A stretch of 64,000 bases of DNA from Ectocarpus siliculosus (lineage: Eukaryota; Sar; Phaeophyceae; Ectocarpales; Ectocarpaceae). The notes below the pieces were generated by a model. It searched no databases. It was not told where the DNA came from and saw only the letters and a program-made list of their open reading frames with translations. The translations under genes and the position numbers were made by a program. Below are positions 10,031 through 23,363 of this stretch, in pieces; position 1 is the stretch's first letter, and every line of letters begins with the position of its first letter. The stretch lies in contig FN648661.1 of the NCBI GenBank assembly GCA_000310025.1, positions 10,201-74,200 on the forward strand, written 5' to 3'.

Positions 10031-13000
10031 GAAACACCTATCCTGGGTGAGGCTCAAAGCTTATTGTAGTTCCTAGAGCGGTTGAGCGCAGGATTATGCT
10101 ACGCTACCGTACACGTAGGGTTGTGTCTGATGCCGGCGGCTGCGCCAAGTTGTTTTCGCCATTTTCCTTGTCTGCTTCGAAAATCTGGGCATTAATTTGT
10201 GAGATGGCACGCGTTCCCTTCAATCCGAAGCGTATGGATGAATCAGTACGTTGTCTGCCTGCACGAACGAATAAACTAAGAGAGCAATTTTCGGTCTAGA
10301 CCCTTGTGATGATCGGCATGGCGCCATCCCGAGGCAGGCCTGCGACCGCGGAGTGTCGTTTGTTTATCCGGAGGCCTTCGCTGGTCGGTCTTGCGCTACA
10401 TGTTAGACTTAGGAAACTCGCCGAATGCTCGCATTGCCCCGTATTCATTTGCGACGTCCTACAACGTTCATTCAGCCTCACGGATTTCCGGTGTGGATCC
10501 GTCGTCCTGTTGGAAACAACGTGAAGTTGCCCTCGCTTTGCGAACTACAGTGTGGTATTCGTGTCAGGCCTCTACTCCGTTGCAATCCTCTTGTGCTTTA
10601 GCACGCTTGCGCCCGATGCCAGGGACAACCAATAACTGGTGAATGTGTTCATCGTCCCAGAGGCTTTCACCGAAACGGAAATTTGGGCATGCTCCTCGTA
10701 CCCTCCAAACAAACCACCTGGGCATGGCTCCGGTTAATACCGACGGTGTGTGGTAGAGTGAAGGGCAAACGAGAATTCGAGCTCGTAGACCGTGAGGCAT
10801 GCTACAGGAAGGATGCCTTGTAACAGCCATGCAACAGGAAGGATGCCTTGTAACAGCCCCCCTATACTTTCTCAAAGCTCATCACCGTTTCAATGGGTCG
10901 GTCAGCACGTTTTGTGACAAATGCATTGTTCTGTATTGGACAGGACAAGACGGTAATTGTGCCAATATGTTTCGTGCCGGACGCACACCAAGCCATATTA
11001 TGCACGCCCACTGAGAGACATGTACCGGTGTATACAGCTTGGTGTCATATCTGAATAGGAGGCATCTCTCAGCTGTCGTCCTCGTCGTTCTGGTCGCAGT
11101 CGTTGTCACGGTCATATCAGCAACCACACCACAGTGTTCATCATCGCCGGGACGGGCATGATCTCTTCTCCACCGCTAGTGCAATGTTTTGGAGCAGCGA
11201 TGGCGTGGGACGCACATCCGTCACAAAAAGCACGCGTCGCACGTGGGCGGTCTCTCTTTAGACCTACCGCAAGCTGCGGAGTGTTGGCCCCGATGCGGGA
11301 TAAACAAGTTGTGCCGAAAAACGACGATTCTGTGGACTGGTCGGGCGGGGAGGGGGGGGGTGGCTTTCTCTGAATATCGACCCCACGGGGCCACTCTTCC
11401 GCACTGACAATATTCCGGGTCCAAAGTGGGGTTGTGGGGGTAGCTAGCTCATGGGGTGGCGGGACAACCTACCACAGGTCACGAAATGGATTAGCTTCGC
11501 GGTCGCACGGCCTCCAAGGCTCCTACAACCAAGACCCAATCCTGATTACCACGGTACATGTATTCTGGATTAGGAAACGTCCTGCCCCCACCCGGCCCCT
11601 AGAGTATTCTCTGCAGGGCCACTAGGTTATTCTCCCAGAGGCCAGCTCGACGATGGGGGTTCCTTTGTTCTTTTTTCGTGTCTCTGGATCTCGACCGAAC
11701 GGGCCCAAGCTTGCTAGTGGACTAGTGGTTGGGTCTAACGCAGCGAGAGGAGGCGCAATTCAGGGCGGGGGAGCAGCTTGCCAAATACTACGGCACAGGA
11801 AGACCTAAACCATTAAACTGTCGGGTACTAACGTCGGAATTCTCAAAGGATGCCTTCATCACCAAAAACGTGCTACTTCAGTCTCCGGAGATGCAAAGTT
11901 ACATTCTTCGAAAGGTGAACCCGCACTGGCTTTCGTCAGCCATCTTTTCGGATTAAAAGCCAGCCACACTCTGATCATGGCGGTTCTTCATGTTACGGTT
12001 CGAGACTGGAAAGTTGCCCACGATGGACACCTTACCCGTGCGAAGCAATCACAGGTGGACACCGCTTCGGGGAGGCACACATGAAACCGCAAGGAACGAG
12101 GCAAGAAAGGCCAACAACTTCGACATGACGAAAGATAAAGCGGCTCCTCCATGGTACGCTAGTCTCCAAGTCTCTTCTCGTTGTGATCACTCGATCCCTG
12201 TGGGGTTGTCAACCACACGAGCGCGCCAACCACGAGCGGGGCTCCCACGGCAAAACTAAACGATATTGCACCCTGGCCCCCAACCACGCGCACACAATTC
12301 CGACTGCCCAACGCGCACAGTTCTATCTCCCCCACACCGTCCCTCATTCTACTCCTCCGTGAATCTAGCCTCGCCGATCTCGACCCATCCTTTCTCAACA
12401 GGGCAAGCGCCGAAAAAAAAGGACAAGAAATACTGCCCCCCGCCCCCCTCTTTATCGCAGTCACGGCCGCAACCAAACGGATTACAGTCTTTGCCGTGTC
12501 ATTGTGCCAATGAACCGGCTAGAAGGATCAGCAGCCGTGGCGGAGCGACAAGCAATGGCGGTGGGTTGATATGTGCTGCTGCTCCCCTGCCTTAAGACAC
12601 CCTATTGTACGCCATGCACCACATCTATCTGTCCCCCGCACACAACGGGAAAAGGGTATTTCTACACACACAGTCACGGTTCACGTCGCACAAATGTACA
12701 GTCATACGCAACACCTAATACTGCAAGGGTAGAGCCCATGTGAGCCAATCAAATCTGAGCAGAACTTCTGTAAACTGACGTCGGAGACGTCGAAGCCGTT
12801 TTATTTCGGTGAAGCATCATCTAGCGTGAGGATATGCCCTTCCTTTCGCGCCTGGGTTTGCACAGAAAGTCTGGCGGACACGATCCGGGAAGGAGACGGG
12901 GATACCCATCAAGACAGAGGGGGAGGGGGGGCACGAGGGAGAGTCACGAGGGAGAGTCAACGAGAAGCCCGGCGAGTGAGTACCTCGTCGAGAACGAGAT

Positions 13001-13766
13001 GGCGGAACCCCCGGTTGCATGGGAAGGTCGTGGAAAGTCCCAAGCACAACATCGACGCGATTCGTGGTGGAAGGCCGAGACAACAAACCTAGACTTTCCT
13101 TCCTGCTGCTCAGATATCAACAGAACCAGGATTCCTACTGCCCAGATAGAAGCAGGAGTAAAATGGTCCACTGTCCCTTCTGAGAGGCCAGTTCACCTGC
13201 ATCTGCACAGGCAACTGCGTGAGGGTAAAAATCCGCCCAAGCCGTGTGTTGCGTTTTTCCGGACTACCCATTGGTGTGAGTCGCCACTGCGTGCGTCTCG
13301 TGGCGAAACTAAAGTTACATACATTGGACCTCCGAACAAATCGAAAGCGAAAATCTGCAGCGGGTGCCGCCACCATGTTGGAAATGCGAATTTCTTCAAA
13401 ATGTGCTGGAGTAAAGTCAAGTCCGAACACGGGTGCGTACTTACTGACGAATCGCATGCACTTGAGTTGAAATATCGGTTGTAAAAAGTTCAACATAGTC
13501 AAGTGCCCGAAAGATCTTCGCTGATACACGCGACGGTTCGGCGGCTGGGCAAAGCACGGCGGGTACTGCAAAGTACAGCGAGCGCGACCTCGGTCTACAT
13601 TTCGCCAACACAGAGCACCACGTCGAGCAGGGACTACTTGTATCCAACGTAGAAAAAACACGAAAGGGAGGTCTCGTGTGGCCTCGAGTGGGGTTAACCT
13701 TTACAAGAGGAGGGCGACACACGGAGTCGCTGGCTACATACAGGTGTAGAGGAGCAGGCGATTCGA
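10031..13766. other. Stretch without a recognised gene
   Basis: Short open frames occur on both strands, for example 11729-11956 and 12834-13484 on plus and 13110-13661 on minus. None has a recognisable domain, convincing start or splice context. Part of 13441-13766 is probably 3' UTR of the minus-strand phosphatase. A good minus-strand donor-like site (GTAAGT) lies at about 13447. A perfect-length 30-bp tandem duplication sits at 10799-10858. Confidence 0.5.
10799..10858. repeat. 30-bp tandem duplication
   Basis: Two adjacent 30-bp units, 10799-10828 and 10829-10858, differ at one base near the start (T against A). Confidence 0.9.
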
Positions 13767-15098
13767 TCAGGTCACTATGGCGCAGTAGTTGGGAATGTCG
13801 TTGCGGCGCAAACAGCGCAACAAAGACCTGGGCGATGTGGGTTGCCGTATTCAGCAAAGGAGAAGCATATTGGCATCGCAGGTGAAGACAGATGGAAACG
13901 GTTCAACGAACACGTGGATGACAATCATACCTGATAATACCATCTCTGACGTCCGCCGCGGGCGCCAGCGTCTTGAGCGCATCGAGCGTGGACAGGAGCT
14001 CCGTGTCCTCGCGATCTCCGTAGAAGCTGGAGATGTGCACGCCATTCTCCAGATGGTATCGAATAGCGTCCAGAGAATTGTCCACCATAATGACCTGGTC
14101 GAATCGAACGGCGTATGTCCGCACTTGTCGTGTGAAAAAATAAAGACATGTACAGAATTTTCTTGCATGTGCGACTATACATGGGAGTCCTTCGACAAGA
14201 CATGCAAGGCCGGACGGTTAGCAAAAGCTCAAAGCGACGCCACGGGATAACAAATATTACTACGCTGTGCATGCACAACGAGTTGCAGGATTCCCGGCAA
14301 AAAAGCGTAGGTGTATGATAGCTAGCCTGCTTTCACTGAAAAAAATTCCTTCACAGAACTCCACAACCATCTTAACCTTGCCGGTGTTTCACGCTTTTAC
14401 TAGGCCGGATCTGAACCGGAGTGGCCGGATGTGAACGAGTTGCACACCAAGGCTTCGCTTTCAGCCAAAGACTTCGTCCGGAAAGATCGACAGCACTAGC
14501 ACTCTCGGAAACTTGTATTCATGCTTGATACTTGATGCGGCCACCGCTGCAATAGCTTATTTGTGCAATATCCCGTGCTCAATCGTACATGCATACGCTG
14601 CCACGATGAGTCCACATTCTAAAGTATCAGTATTATTTTGGTTGGCTATCCCGAACAATGTATTTTGGTTGACAATCCCGAACACTCAGCATGTACAATG
14701 GCCAGACATGTGGACGGATAATAGTTTATGTATGCATACTTGTAGAAGGGATACCCCGAAAAGCATTTTACACTAAAAACAAACAAATCAAAACTCCCGT
14801 GGGATGAAATCGTCCGACGCCGCAAGACTACTACCCTTGATCCCACCGAGAATAATGGTACCCGCGGTACACTAGAAGATGCTGCATGACACGTGTCTTT
14901 TATTACCCGTCACGTGCATGCGTGCTTTCTACATACTGGGTATGTAGATACGCTGTAGATATATCTCACCTTGGACAACGGCCGTCCAATGATCCCGAGA
15001 TCCTTCACCATCGACGTCGGGCCTCCTCGCCTCTTCCTCGACAGGTCGCTAGAAACGCCCCTCGCCTTGTCCCCGCCTCTCCCACCCCAACCCCTGCA

Positions 15099-15154
<56 letters not shown>

Positions 15155-16223
15155 CGCTCCTGCTACTACTGCTACTTGTGCCTCTAATGGTGCTGCTGCC
15201 TAAGCGCGTGCAGTTGTCCCTCGACAAAACATGATCCACGAAAGACCCCTGGGGATCTATCTGCTCAAGCACGGCCGTCGCGAACGCTTCAGGCGCGGCC
15301 GTGAAGAGCACCACCTCGAACATCTCGGAAACGGCCTGCAGGAACTCGCGCAAGTGCGGCCGTTTCCGCACGTAGACGCGTCGGGGCGTCTGCCCCTCGT
15401 TGCCCAAGCCTCCGCTTGCTCGTGCTGCGACCCTCCTCATGCGTGGTACCAGCCCTCGGCTCCTCCTCCTCTCTTCTTGCGGTGGTGGCAGTTGGTGTTG
15501 GAAGCTCAGCATGAAGTCGAACCTCTGCTCCTCTCCCATTTCCCTGGCGTCTCCCCTGGCGAGGATGAGCGTCTCGTCGAGATCCAACACCAGAGTCTTG
15601 TCGGTCGCACGCGCCCGGCTTGTTGTACACGCAGGAGGCAGCAGTCCTTCGTTCTGCTTGGTCGTGCTGCTGCTGTTGGATGGTGGTAGTTTCCGACCCC
15701 AGCATGAAGTGCAAGTACGTTTTGTTGCAACCGCCGCGGCGGCGGATTTATCTGCACCAGGGGGGGCAACAATTGGTGCTGTGGAAGCTGAGGCAGCCTT
15801 TCCTAGCTCCGTTGGCAATGGCGATGGCGATGGGGACTTTGGTGCCGTGGTAGGGCTTGCGGTGCTCTTGCTCCCGCTGTACAAGCTCTCCAACTCCAAC
15901 TGGAGCTTCTCTCCAAGCGCGAGAACGTACGCCCAGGCCATCAGCAACGGCAGAAGCATCGTGGAAGAACTGCTTCTTCTGCTGTTGGAAGAAGAAGGAG
16001 TGGACGGCAGTTGGCTCCGCAGCGTCCATCTGCACACCATGGCTGCCGATATGACCGGCACAGCCGCTGCGATCGCTTGTTCCGGGAATCTGCTGATGTG
16101 GTTCCGCTCGAGTTCGAAAAACGACAACGCAAAAACGACAACGCCCGCAGTTGCGTCTCTCAATAGTTCCGTTTTACACGTCAAGGAATGTCGGGACGAC
16201 GGAACAACACTTCGATGACGCAA
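13767..16223 (-). CDS. FCP1/NIF-family HAD phosphatase, Dullard/SCP-like, three exons
   Basis: A probable protein Ser/Thr phosphatase of the CTD-phosphatase (FCP1-like, HAD) family. I place exons at 16223-14970, 14094-13931 and 13827-13767; all junctions are GT...AG and keep phase, with donor CAAG/GTGAG at 14970. Exon 1 holds the catalytic motif LVLDLDETL, RKRPHLREFL, and the VVLFTAAPE region. After RDNCTR comes a Ser-rich insert of about 60 residues encoded by a CAG/CTG run, then KDLGIIGRPLSK. Exon 2 supplies the C-terminal motif VIMVDNS and GDREDTELL; exon 3 ends with a short tail. A hydrophobic segment near residues 88-105 (LLPLLMAWAYVLAL) recalls the N-terminal membrane anchor of Dullard/CTDNEP1. 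The start is uncertain: several in-frame Met lie downstream of 16223. Polyserine inside a conserved catalytic domain is odd and could instead be a short unrecognised intron. Confidence 0.85.
15100..15153. repeat. (CTG)n microsatellite in the phosphatase coding region
   Basis: About 18 uninterrupted CTG triplets on the plus strand read as AGC (Ser) in the minus-strand phosphatase gene. Further interrupted Ser codons flank it. Confidence 0.95.
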
Positions 16224-17758
16224 CTTGCGATTCTGCCATTGATCGGAGGAGGGAAAAGGAGAGAACCGCTACGGTGCCCTTGCTCGTTCCCTTCACCTGG
16301 CCGTTAGGTGGCCTTGTCAACAGGAGGCTCGGGTGCAAGGGGCTGCATGGACTGAATGCTTCTTGCGTTTCAGTAAAACGGACACGAGGTGCTGCTACGC
16401 GGTCGAATAATCGAGATCTCCCATCACGATCTCCGAAAGATGACCATCTCCGAAAGATGACATGACGAGTGACGAGATGACAAGGCGTGGATCTCCATAT
16501 CTCCATGAACCAATAGCCCGACATGCCGAAGCGTGCGGGAGGCGCAAGATTGAAATTGCAAGGTTGACTACGCGCTCCTTGGTCCCTATTGCTGTGCTGT
16601 GGGAACATGGTGCCACATGTGCATCTTCGTGATATCTCGTACACAGTTTTCGTATTCTCAGGGACTTTCTTCAGTAACCAGGATCGTGAGAGTCTCCCGT
16701 CATGTCCGTCTGCATACGACGAAGAAGTCCCGGCCCGCAAAATGCATGGCGAGATTTCGTTTCAAGTCCATGCAACAAAATGGAAATATTGTAGCTCTGA
16801 CGCTATGAATTCATTGGTAATCTATCTTAGACTCTTTTTCGTAGGTAGAGATGGATTCGTTGGGTCATATTGAGAAAAAAAAAAAGAAGTGAACCTCCAC
16901 TCACTTCAACGCGTCCCTTTCGACTGAGGTTATATCTCGAACGGGTAGTCTTTCTATGAGGTTATGTTTATTTTATTAAAAAAAGTAAACAGCAGGAGTA
17001 GTCAGTGCAGCCCACAACATGGATGGATATCGATGAGGCTCAGATTTTGGAAAACTAAGAGAAAATGGCGTAAAAGTTTGGGCTCAGCCACCAGCATACA
17101 TAGTCAAAGTGCATTTGATTGTATGGACTCGTTGGTATGATATCATAGTATGCGATAGCTTAGCAGGACTACTAAATCGTTTTTCTGAAAAATGATATGA
17201 GCCCACATAACTCGGAACCGAAAAGTGGTGACTACTGTTAAGGGGACTAGCCCTGTCTCCGATGTGTGAAGAAGCGGGGTAGTCAAATCAATTAATACAT
17301 GCACAGCAGTAGCGAAAACGCATTTGCAATCCCAAACATTCTTCCCGGCCTCGACCTCGATACCATCGTGTGCGGTACTGTATCAGAAAAAAACACCCAT
17401 CTTTAGTCGGTGCGACTGAACCGACTCGCGTAGACACTTCCACTTGTACTAGGTTAGTTCCCATCTCCCCTCCAAACACCAAAACAGAGCGGCTTATAAC
17501 GTCATTCAAGGTAGTCTGCAGTCGGGTTCAAGTCTTCAAAATTGCGAAAAAACGAGCCTCAATTCAGCAATCGCAAGGTTAAATATCTCTGCAGATGGCC
17601 GTTCGAAACCATTCCCACGAAGGCGACCACGCTGACTCTTGCACGAACTGCAACTACGCACTACAAGTTGTACTTCCAGGGCACTAATGGTTAATCTGCC
17701 AGACGTTCGAAACTTGTGCAAGTACAGAAGGAACCGGTTCACTGCTGCTTCCTTCTAT
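16224..17758. other. Intergenic region with dispersed repeat copy 2
   Basis: No gene is recognised. 16795-16893 is the second copy of the A-tailed repeat seen at 290-420. A 17-bp tandem duplication (TCTCCGAAAGATGAC core) lies at about 16425-16460. The remainder is AT-richer than the flanks and probably contains the phosphatase promoter near 16224-16500 and the 3' end of the Kelch gene. Confidence 0.5.
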
Positions 17759-20700
17759 TTAATCTATGGACGACGGTGGTTCGGCGACATGGACGCCCGC
17801 GTCGAAGCCGTCTCCGACAAAACCACCGAAAAGAACAAGCTTCTCGCCGCACCAAGTCAGCGTGTGCCCGTTCCTGCCCTCCACTATCGACTCTCCCGCA
17901 AATCCCATCCCCGCCTCGTTGACCCACTCTTTAGGGGCAAACCCGTCCGCATCGGCAGCGCCACTCTCTAAACTCAACCTCCACAGGTCATCGATGTACG
18001 CCATGATGATCTCGCCACCCTCCTCCTCCTCTTGCTCTTCCTCTTCCGCCCCGTCAACGACCATGCCGCCGCTGCTAAGCTCCACCAGCCCATACCCGCC
18101 GAACAAGAACAAATCGGCCCCGTTGTTGCTGCCAGTGTTTCCGTAGCGTTGCCTAGGTGTGACAATAGCAGCCAGCGAGCGCGGTGACGGCCCGACCCCG
18201 TCCAGCAACACCGACGACCACACACACCGGACCGCTTCTCCTTCGTCGCCGTCGCTTCCACCGCCATCAGAACCCGGACCCAAAGCCACAGCAGCAGCGG
18301 TCAGGTGAAGCACCCACAGGTCGTTCAGCGGCATCGTCTCCTCCTCGAAACCGTCGACGTGCCCAAGCCCCCCAAACAGAACCAAGGTCCCCGCCGAAGA
18401 CGACGACGTGGTGGTACTGACGTCCGTCGAGCGTGCTGCGAAGGCGAGGCAGTGGGACGATCGGGGGCACGGGCTCGGGCCTGCTGCTGCTGCTGCTGTT
18501 GAGGTCGGGGGGGCGTCACCGGCCTCCTTCCAGGTCGCGGAAGTCGGGTGAAAGAACCAAACGTCACCAAGCAGAGAGCCGGAAGAAGACTCTCCGCCGT
18601 GGACAGCCTGAGTACACACGCATGAAACAGAGGCGGCGGGGTGTTCGATGGGAACGTCACGAGTCAATTCTTGATAGAAGTTTACGCTTGCCTTTTTCTC
18701 GTTTTGCTGGGGTGTTCTCGAGCAAGTTGCGACAAGTCCACTGCGACGCCAACACTGCCGTGTTTTTGTATTTAGTACTAATTAGTTTTGCGGCAGCCAA
18801 CAGGTAGCGATGGCAAGTACGCCACTTCGTTCTCACTCACCAGCACTCCGCCTGCTCTGCACATGGCGTGGTTGGACCTTGCGCAAGGCACGACCGTCCT
18901 CGTCGATGCCCCGACGTGCTGTTGCAGGCCCTGTTCTTGCTCTCGGTACACCTCATGCCACGTCCGATTATCCACGTCCAAACACCTGTCAGCCATTTCG
19001 TGCACCACCGACATTACAGCAGCGGAGCAGACTCTGTCAGCGCAAGAAATTCTCGCGAAACGCTTTGCGCATACCGCCTACAGCCAAGTGACCACACCTC
19101 CGCTTCCACTCCTAGCGCACATGGTGCTTTAGAAGGGTCAAAATTTGAAATTTGGGTAACCTCCATCCAAGTACTCCGTGTCCATATCGGACTGAATCAG
19201 AGAAAGGATTTGAAGTCCCTCCAATTCAAATCCAACGACGCCAGCCGGGGGGGAATGTCTGCACCTACAAAAGAAGGGATAAAACTACTTGACAACATCT
19301 GCTTGGTAGCTGCGAAATGTTTCCGAAGGCACCTTCCGTTTTCCAAGATGTTCAGAAATCGCCTTCGAAGGGTACCAATGGCATTTCTTCAATCAAAATG
19401 CACAGGGTCGACTCCCAAAAAGAGGCCCCGTTTAGTGGTGTCTCTCGCAGTTTCAGCCAGGTCGAATCGCGGAGATACCGTCCGTCACAACACCAGCAGT
19501 CTCCAACAAAATCGCGCTAGGTCGACTTTAGGATTGCCGAGAAATCAAACCTCACCAAACGGCGTTCGTCGCGTTCCCTTCCGCATCCATACCGCCGAAG
19601 ACGTAAGCGAAAAGCCCTTCTTCTCCTTCCCCCGCCTCCGTGCCCTGCGGCTGGGGTAGCGTCGCGCTCGGCAGAGGAGGGCCCGCGCAGCCTTTGGGTT
19701 TGCGGGTTGTCATTGTCGGGGAGAGGGAGAGGAGAGGGTCGCATGAACGTCATTACAACTCGGGTCTTCGATACTTGTGTCTCGGGCAAGGTGTTCCAAC
19801 TTCGAGCTTCAACTGCTGTGTACCTCTGGATGAGAGGTTTGACGTGTACTATCCCGAGCGCAGCGACGAGAACATCAATAAAAATGCCACCACCAAATAG
19901 TATGGGGGTGATCGTTTGGCCTTGGGTCGCCCCCATCTTGTGCGTGATATTCTTGGCAATGCTCTGAATGTCCCCGACCACACGGTTGAGAAAACCAATC
20001 AAGTCTCATTGCGGGCGTTAGACAACGACGGGGTGTTTCACCCGCCACAATTCGGAGTAGGAATGTGTGCCCATATGAAGCAGAGGAAACCGTACAGCAA
20101 CACTGGTTCGATGAAGCCGGTGTTTCAGGGCGTGTTTTCCTGAGATCAATTGCAGGACGCGCACAGTCCAAGACAAGCAATACATGCAAGCTCCACCCAA
20201 CGAAAGTGCAAGCATTAGTGTCACCGGTTGAGGTTCTCGTCTTCACAAGTCACTTAGTGCTCGTGTGTCCGATAGTACCGGCCTAAGCTAAAAACACATG
20301 GGCACACGATATTCTACCACCTCGTTACAAGAGACTCCCCAACCAGCCTAAGCAAGGCACATGGGCACACGGCCTGCTACCACCTCGTCAAAATAGACTC
20401 CCCACCTCCCACACGGATGTTTGTGGAAAAGCTCACGCACGCTTTCCGCCAAGTGCAGCCTCCGTTGTACGGAACGCACCATAACTGCGTGCAGCACGGG
20501 GCTTCCGTTGCATGGAACGCACCATGACTGTGTGCACCACGCGAGCCATACAGTACAGTACAGTACCTCGGAAGAAAGTCCTCTCCGGCGGTGACGGCCC
20601 GCCCGTAACGGAGATTCGGTCCCACTCCCTCCTCTCCAGGTGGAATTCCCAGGCGTCGCTCAGCACGCCCTCGGGGTTGTAGCCTCCGATAACGATCAAC

Positions 20701-22657
20701 CTTCGCCCGTCCCCGCTGGCAACCGCCACTGGTTGGGGCGGTGGTTTCGAGGCACGCAGTAGTCCAACGAGGGAGCAGTAAAATGAGAGAGGCATTAATA
20801 AGCAGTGGTGATTGCTGGTTACTATTCTTTCTTCTAACGGGAGTCCTGTCGTGGGCTGCCGCTTTGGTGTCCGGAGGGGTGGCGTCGCGGTTGGTTGGTA
20901 AGGAATAATCTATCGTGTCACGCATCACTTCCCAGCAACGCAGAAGGATATGTGTGCGGAGAAGTTGGAAGCAGCAGCAGACGCGCCGCCTGAACTGAAG
21001 GCACCAGCTTCTGGCGAATGTGTGCGAATTGACCATAGGCACTTGTGCTGAGAAAAATCGGGAGCAGTCAATACCATCGACTTGGGCCGTACTGCAGTAG
21101 CGGCAAATGCTAGCGACCAAGCCCCACCAAACAGGTTTAACTCGTACTTTGTCGACCTGTGCTCTGTACTGCCGATCTCCGGGGGAGGGCGGTATCAATC
21201 AGCATGAGTATGTTTCCTAAATAAAAAAAGTGCCCAATATAATTTTGTTTGCCTGTTGTTACCACGTTCTTAATGTTTTCTCCACCTGTACAGTTCACAT
21301 AGGAGGAAGGAGGCACCGGTGTGTATGTGTGTGTCTGTATGTTTCCGTTCGTTCCTTTAGCGGAGCTTGCCTCTTATTCTAAGCGCGAGAGGTGCACAAA
21401 AATGCTTGGCTTCAGAGTGCCGCACTGGGTGGGAAATAGGCAAAGCAGAGATCGATGAGAATCACAAGTCATGCCACAGCACCTGTAAACATGCTTCCGC
21501 ACAGCACGATGTGTTGTTGTATGTTTTGGCTGATTCTCTCTGAAAAAACGATTCCCGGTCTGCTTGGTGGCATGCTTCTTTCGTTACACGTCATATCCTA
21601 GACAATACACAACACGACACCAACGGGCTATGAGATGCACGAACTCTTTCAGGTTGTCCATCCCTTCCACAAAACAACACCTCCCTCACACAGACAACAC
21701 TCGGGCAGGCACAACATCAAAAGGGAAAAAGGAAAGAAGCGTCAAGGAGAATGCCGCACGCTTGCATCCCCTTACACACCAGCTCTGCTCTATTTTGTGC
21801 ATTCGAGAGACGTGCTGGTATTGGCGGTACAACGTTTACCCAAGGGGTAAATCATCATGCACGCCCGTGCGGCATACATTCACAAGTTTGTACTTGGGAT
21901 ACATTAAGCAGTGAGGCAACCGTGGACTGCTGCTACACGTCGTGTGCCCGGACTTTTGGGTATCTGGTGTGAGCTAAATAGGACTCTTCTTCTTGGCTCT
22001 GTCGTTTTGATAGCCGCAGGACCTGTTGGTAGATCCTGCCGGGCTAGGAAAGGGCGATGAGGGCATTCAATGGACGGGTACGGTATTGCTCGGTGTCATC
22101 GGTCATCGGGTATTCTCAACAGGACAGACGGACGATGGTGAGGGGGAGAGGGAGAGAGAGACTGGCCTTGGGAAACACCAGGCAAATCCAGATGCCAAAA
22201 CAGTCGATGGACCACGAATCAGACAGGCGCATACATCCCGTGCACAACAATGTAGTCGCGCGACGGTCACAGATGTTAAGAACCGCCGCAGCCCTCTTGT
22301 ACCCCCTGTGGGTGGGCACTTGTACAACAGCCGCTTGCTCCTGGCTGCAGGATGTCACCAATGGAAACACAACTTGTGGCGGATCACTACGACCCAGTGA
22401 CCCGGTAATAACTAGCTCAAACCCCAACACTCTCCAATGCAGCCGAGCGCAGGCGACACGTCCTTACCACCAGCACAAAAACTATAAATATAAATAGGTG
22501 GGAGCGGTGCAGCATGTTCCAGCTTGAGCCGGCACCGCAACAAATTCTGGGGTTTCACTCACCATGGCCACAGCGCCCCGCGGGCTCCGAGTCAGCCAGG
22601 CCGGAGCTGGACGGCTCAAGAGCTTCCCATATTGATGTCTCCAATCCGGGCATAATC
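17759..22657 (-). CDS. Kelch-repeat protein, at least five exons, 5' end not found
   Basis: A Kelch beta-propeller protein, usually a scaffold or protein-binding module. Exons read by eye: 22657-22563, 20728-20567, about 19691-19556, 18985-18841 and 18607-17759. Phases join well: CGC TGT GGC CAT G joins TG GCG to give RCGHVAVASGDG; GTTTG joins G TGT to give NAVWCLDVDNRTWHEV; the next exon opens AVHGGESSSG. Kelch signatures run in order: RRLIVIGGYN, DAWEFHLERREW; LFAYVFGGMDAEG; DVWFFHPTSATWKEAG; GTLVLFGGL, NDLWVLHL; DLFLFGGYG, DLWRLSL; KLVLFGGFVGDG. An acidic Glu-rich loop interrupts the fifth repeat. The acceptor of the third exon (AAAG) is weak; a small exon may be missed there. The N-terminus lies upstream of 22657 and was not found. 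It is on the same strand as the phosphatase, separated by about 1.5 kb, so probably an independent gene. Confidence 0.8.
20290..20560. repeat. Short tandem duplications in a Kelch-gene intron
   Basis: Two imperfect pairs lie just inside the intron after the 20728-20567 exon. One has a period of about 62 bp (ACATGGGCACAC...CTACCACCTCGT, near 20297 and 20359). The other has a period of about 47 bp (GGAACGCACCAT, near 20470 and 20515). Confidence 0.7.
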
Positions 22658-23139
22658 CTGCGCTCACTACGGGAAGACCGGGAGCTGCACTGCTGTTGTA
22701 CGGAGAGAGATCAGGAGCAGGGAGCCGGGAGCGCAGCACCCACAGGCGTAGGGAACTAATCTCACCGCATTTACGCCTTCCGAACCGTTTGAAACCCAAG
22801 AATCTCCGTAATCTCCGTCTTGCGTGGGCGCGGTGGGATCTCTGGCGATCTGGCGATGTGGCCTCCGGGATCTTAGGAAACATAAATACAAACACAGAAA
22901 TCTTACAATTAGGCACTCGCTCCGCACTCTCCAACACTGAGTGTGTGCCTTGCAAGAGAGTGTCCCAGCCAGTGTTCCCTCACATAATAGTGCTTACCAA
23001 GACATAATAGTGCTTACCAAGACTCTCGCAAATGAACACACGGGCTGAACATCGGTGGCAACTCTTTTTATCTCATTGTCTACCAGCACGTACTTTTTTT
23101 TTTTTGTCTTCACTTCAAGTCAGCGCTCACAGCAGACTA
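22658..23139. other. Upstream of the found Kelch exons
   Basis: Probably holds 5' exon(s) of the Kelch gene. A minus-strand donor-like GCG/GTGAGA lies near 22770, but I could not connect it in phase. A 20-bp tandem duplication (ATAATAGTGCTTACCAAGAC) is at about 22986-23025, and a T-tract at about 23091-23105. Confidence 0.35.
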
Positions 23140-23363
23140 ATATAGTGCCGTTTACTCCAACCCGTGGTCACACAGGAGGGCCCCTCTCTACCCTCCCCTC
23201 CTGTTGTACGTTGCCTTCGATTTTCAATGCGAGAAGAGTTCAGCACTCTCTTCCCTCTGTGTACACACGAACTTGTAGCGCTATCCGCTATGTAGAAGTA
23301 TGTAGTCTAGGAGTCTAGGCCAGGAGCGGAAGCGAGAGAAAAACTCACTTTGCAAGAAAAGTT

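Noticed and set aside
12834-13484. 216-codon plus-strand ATG frame
   Set aside because: Length alone is suggestive, but no domain, splice sites or codon pattern supports it, and it overlaps the likely 3' UTR of the phosphatase gene on the other strand.
15400-16218. 272-codon plus-strand frame opposite the phosphatase
   Set aside because: It lies antisense to a well-supported catalytic exon (DLDET and VDNS motifs on the minus strand).
17766-18146. Plus-strand Ser/Pro-rich frame
   Set aside because: Antisense shadow of the last Kelch exon, whose FGG and DLW signatures are clear on the minus strand.
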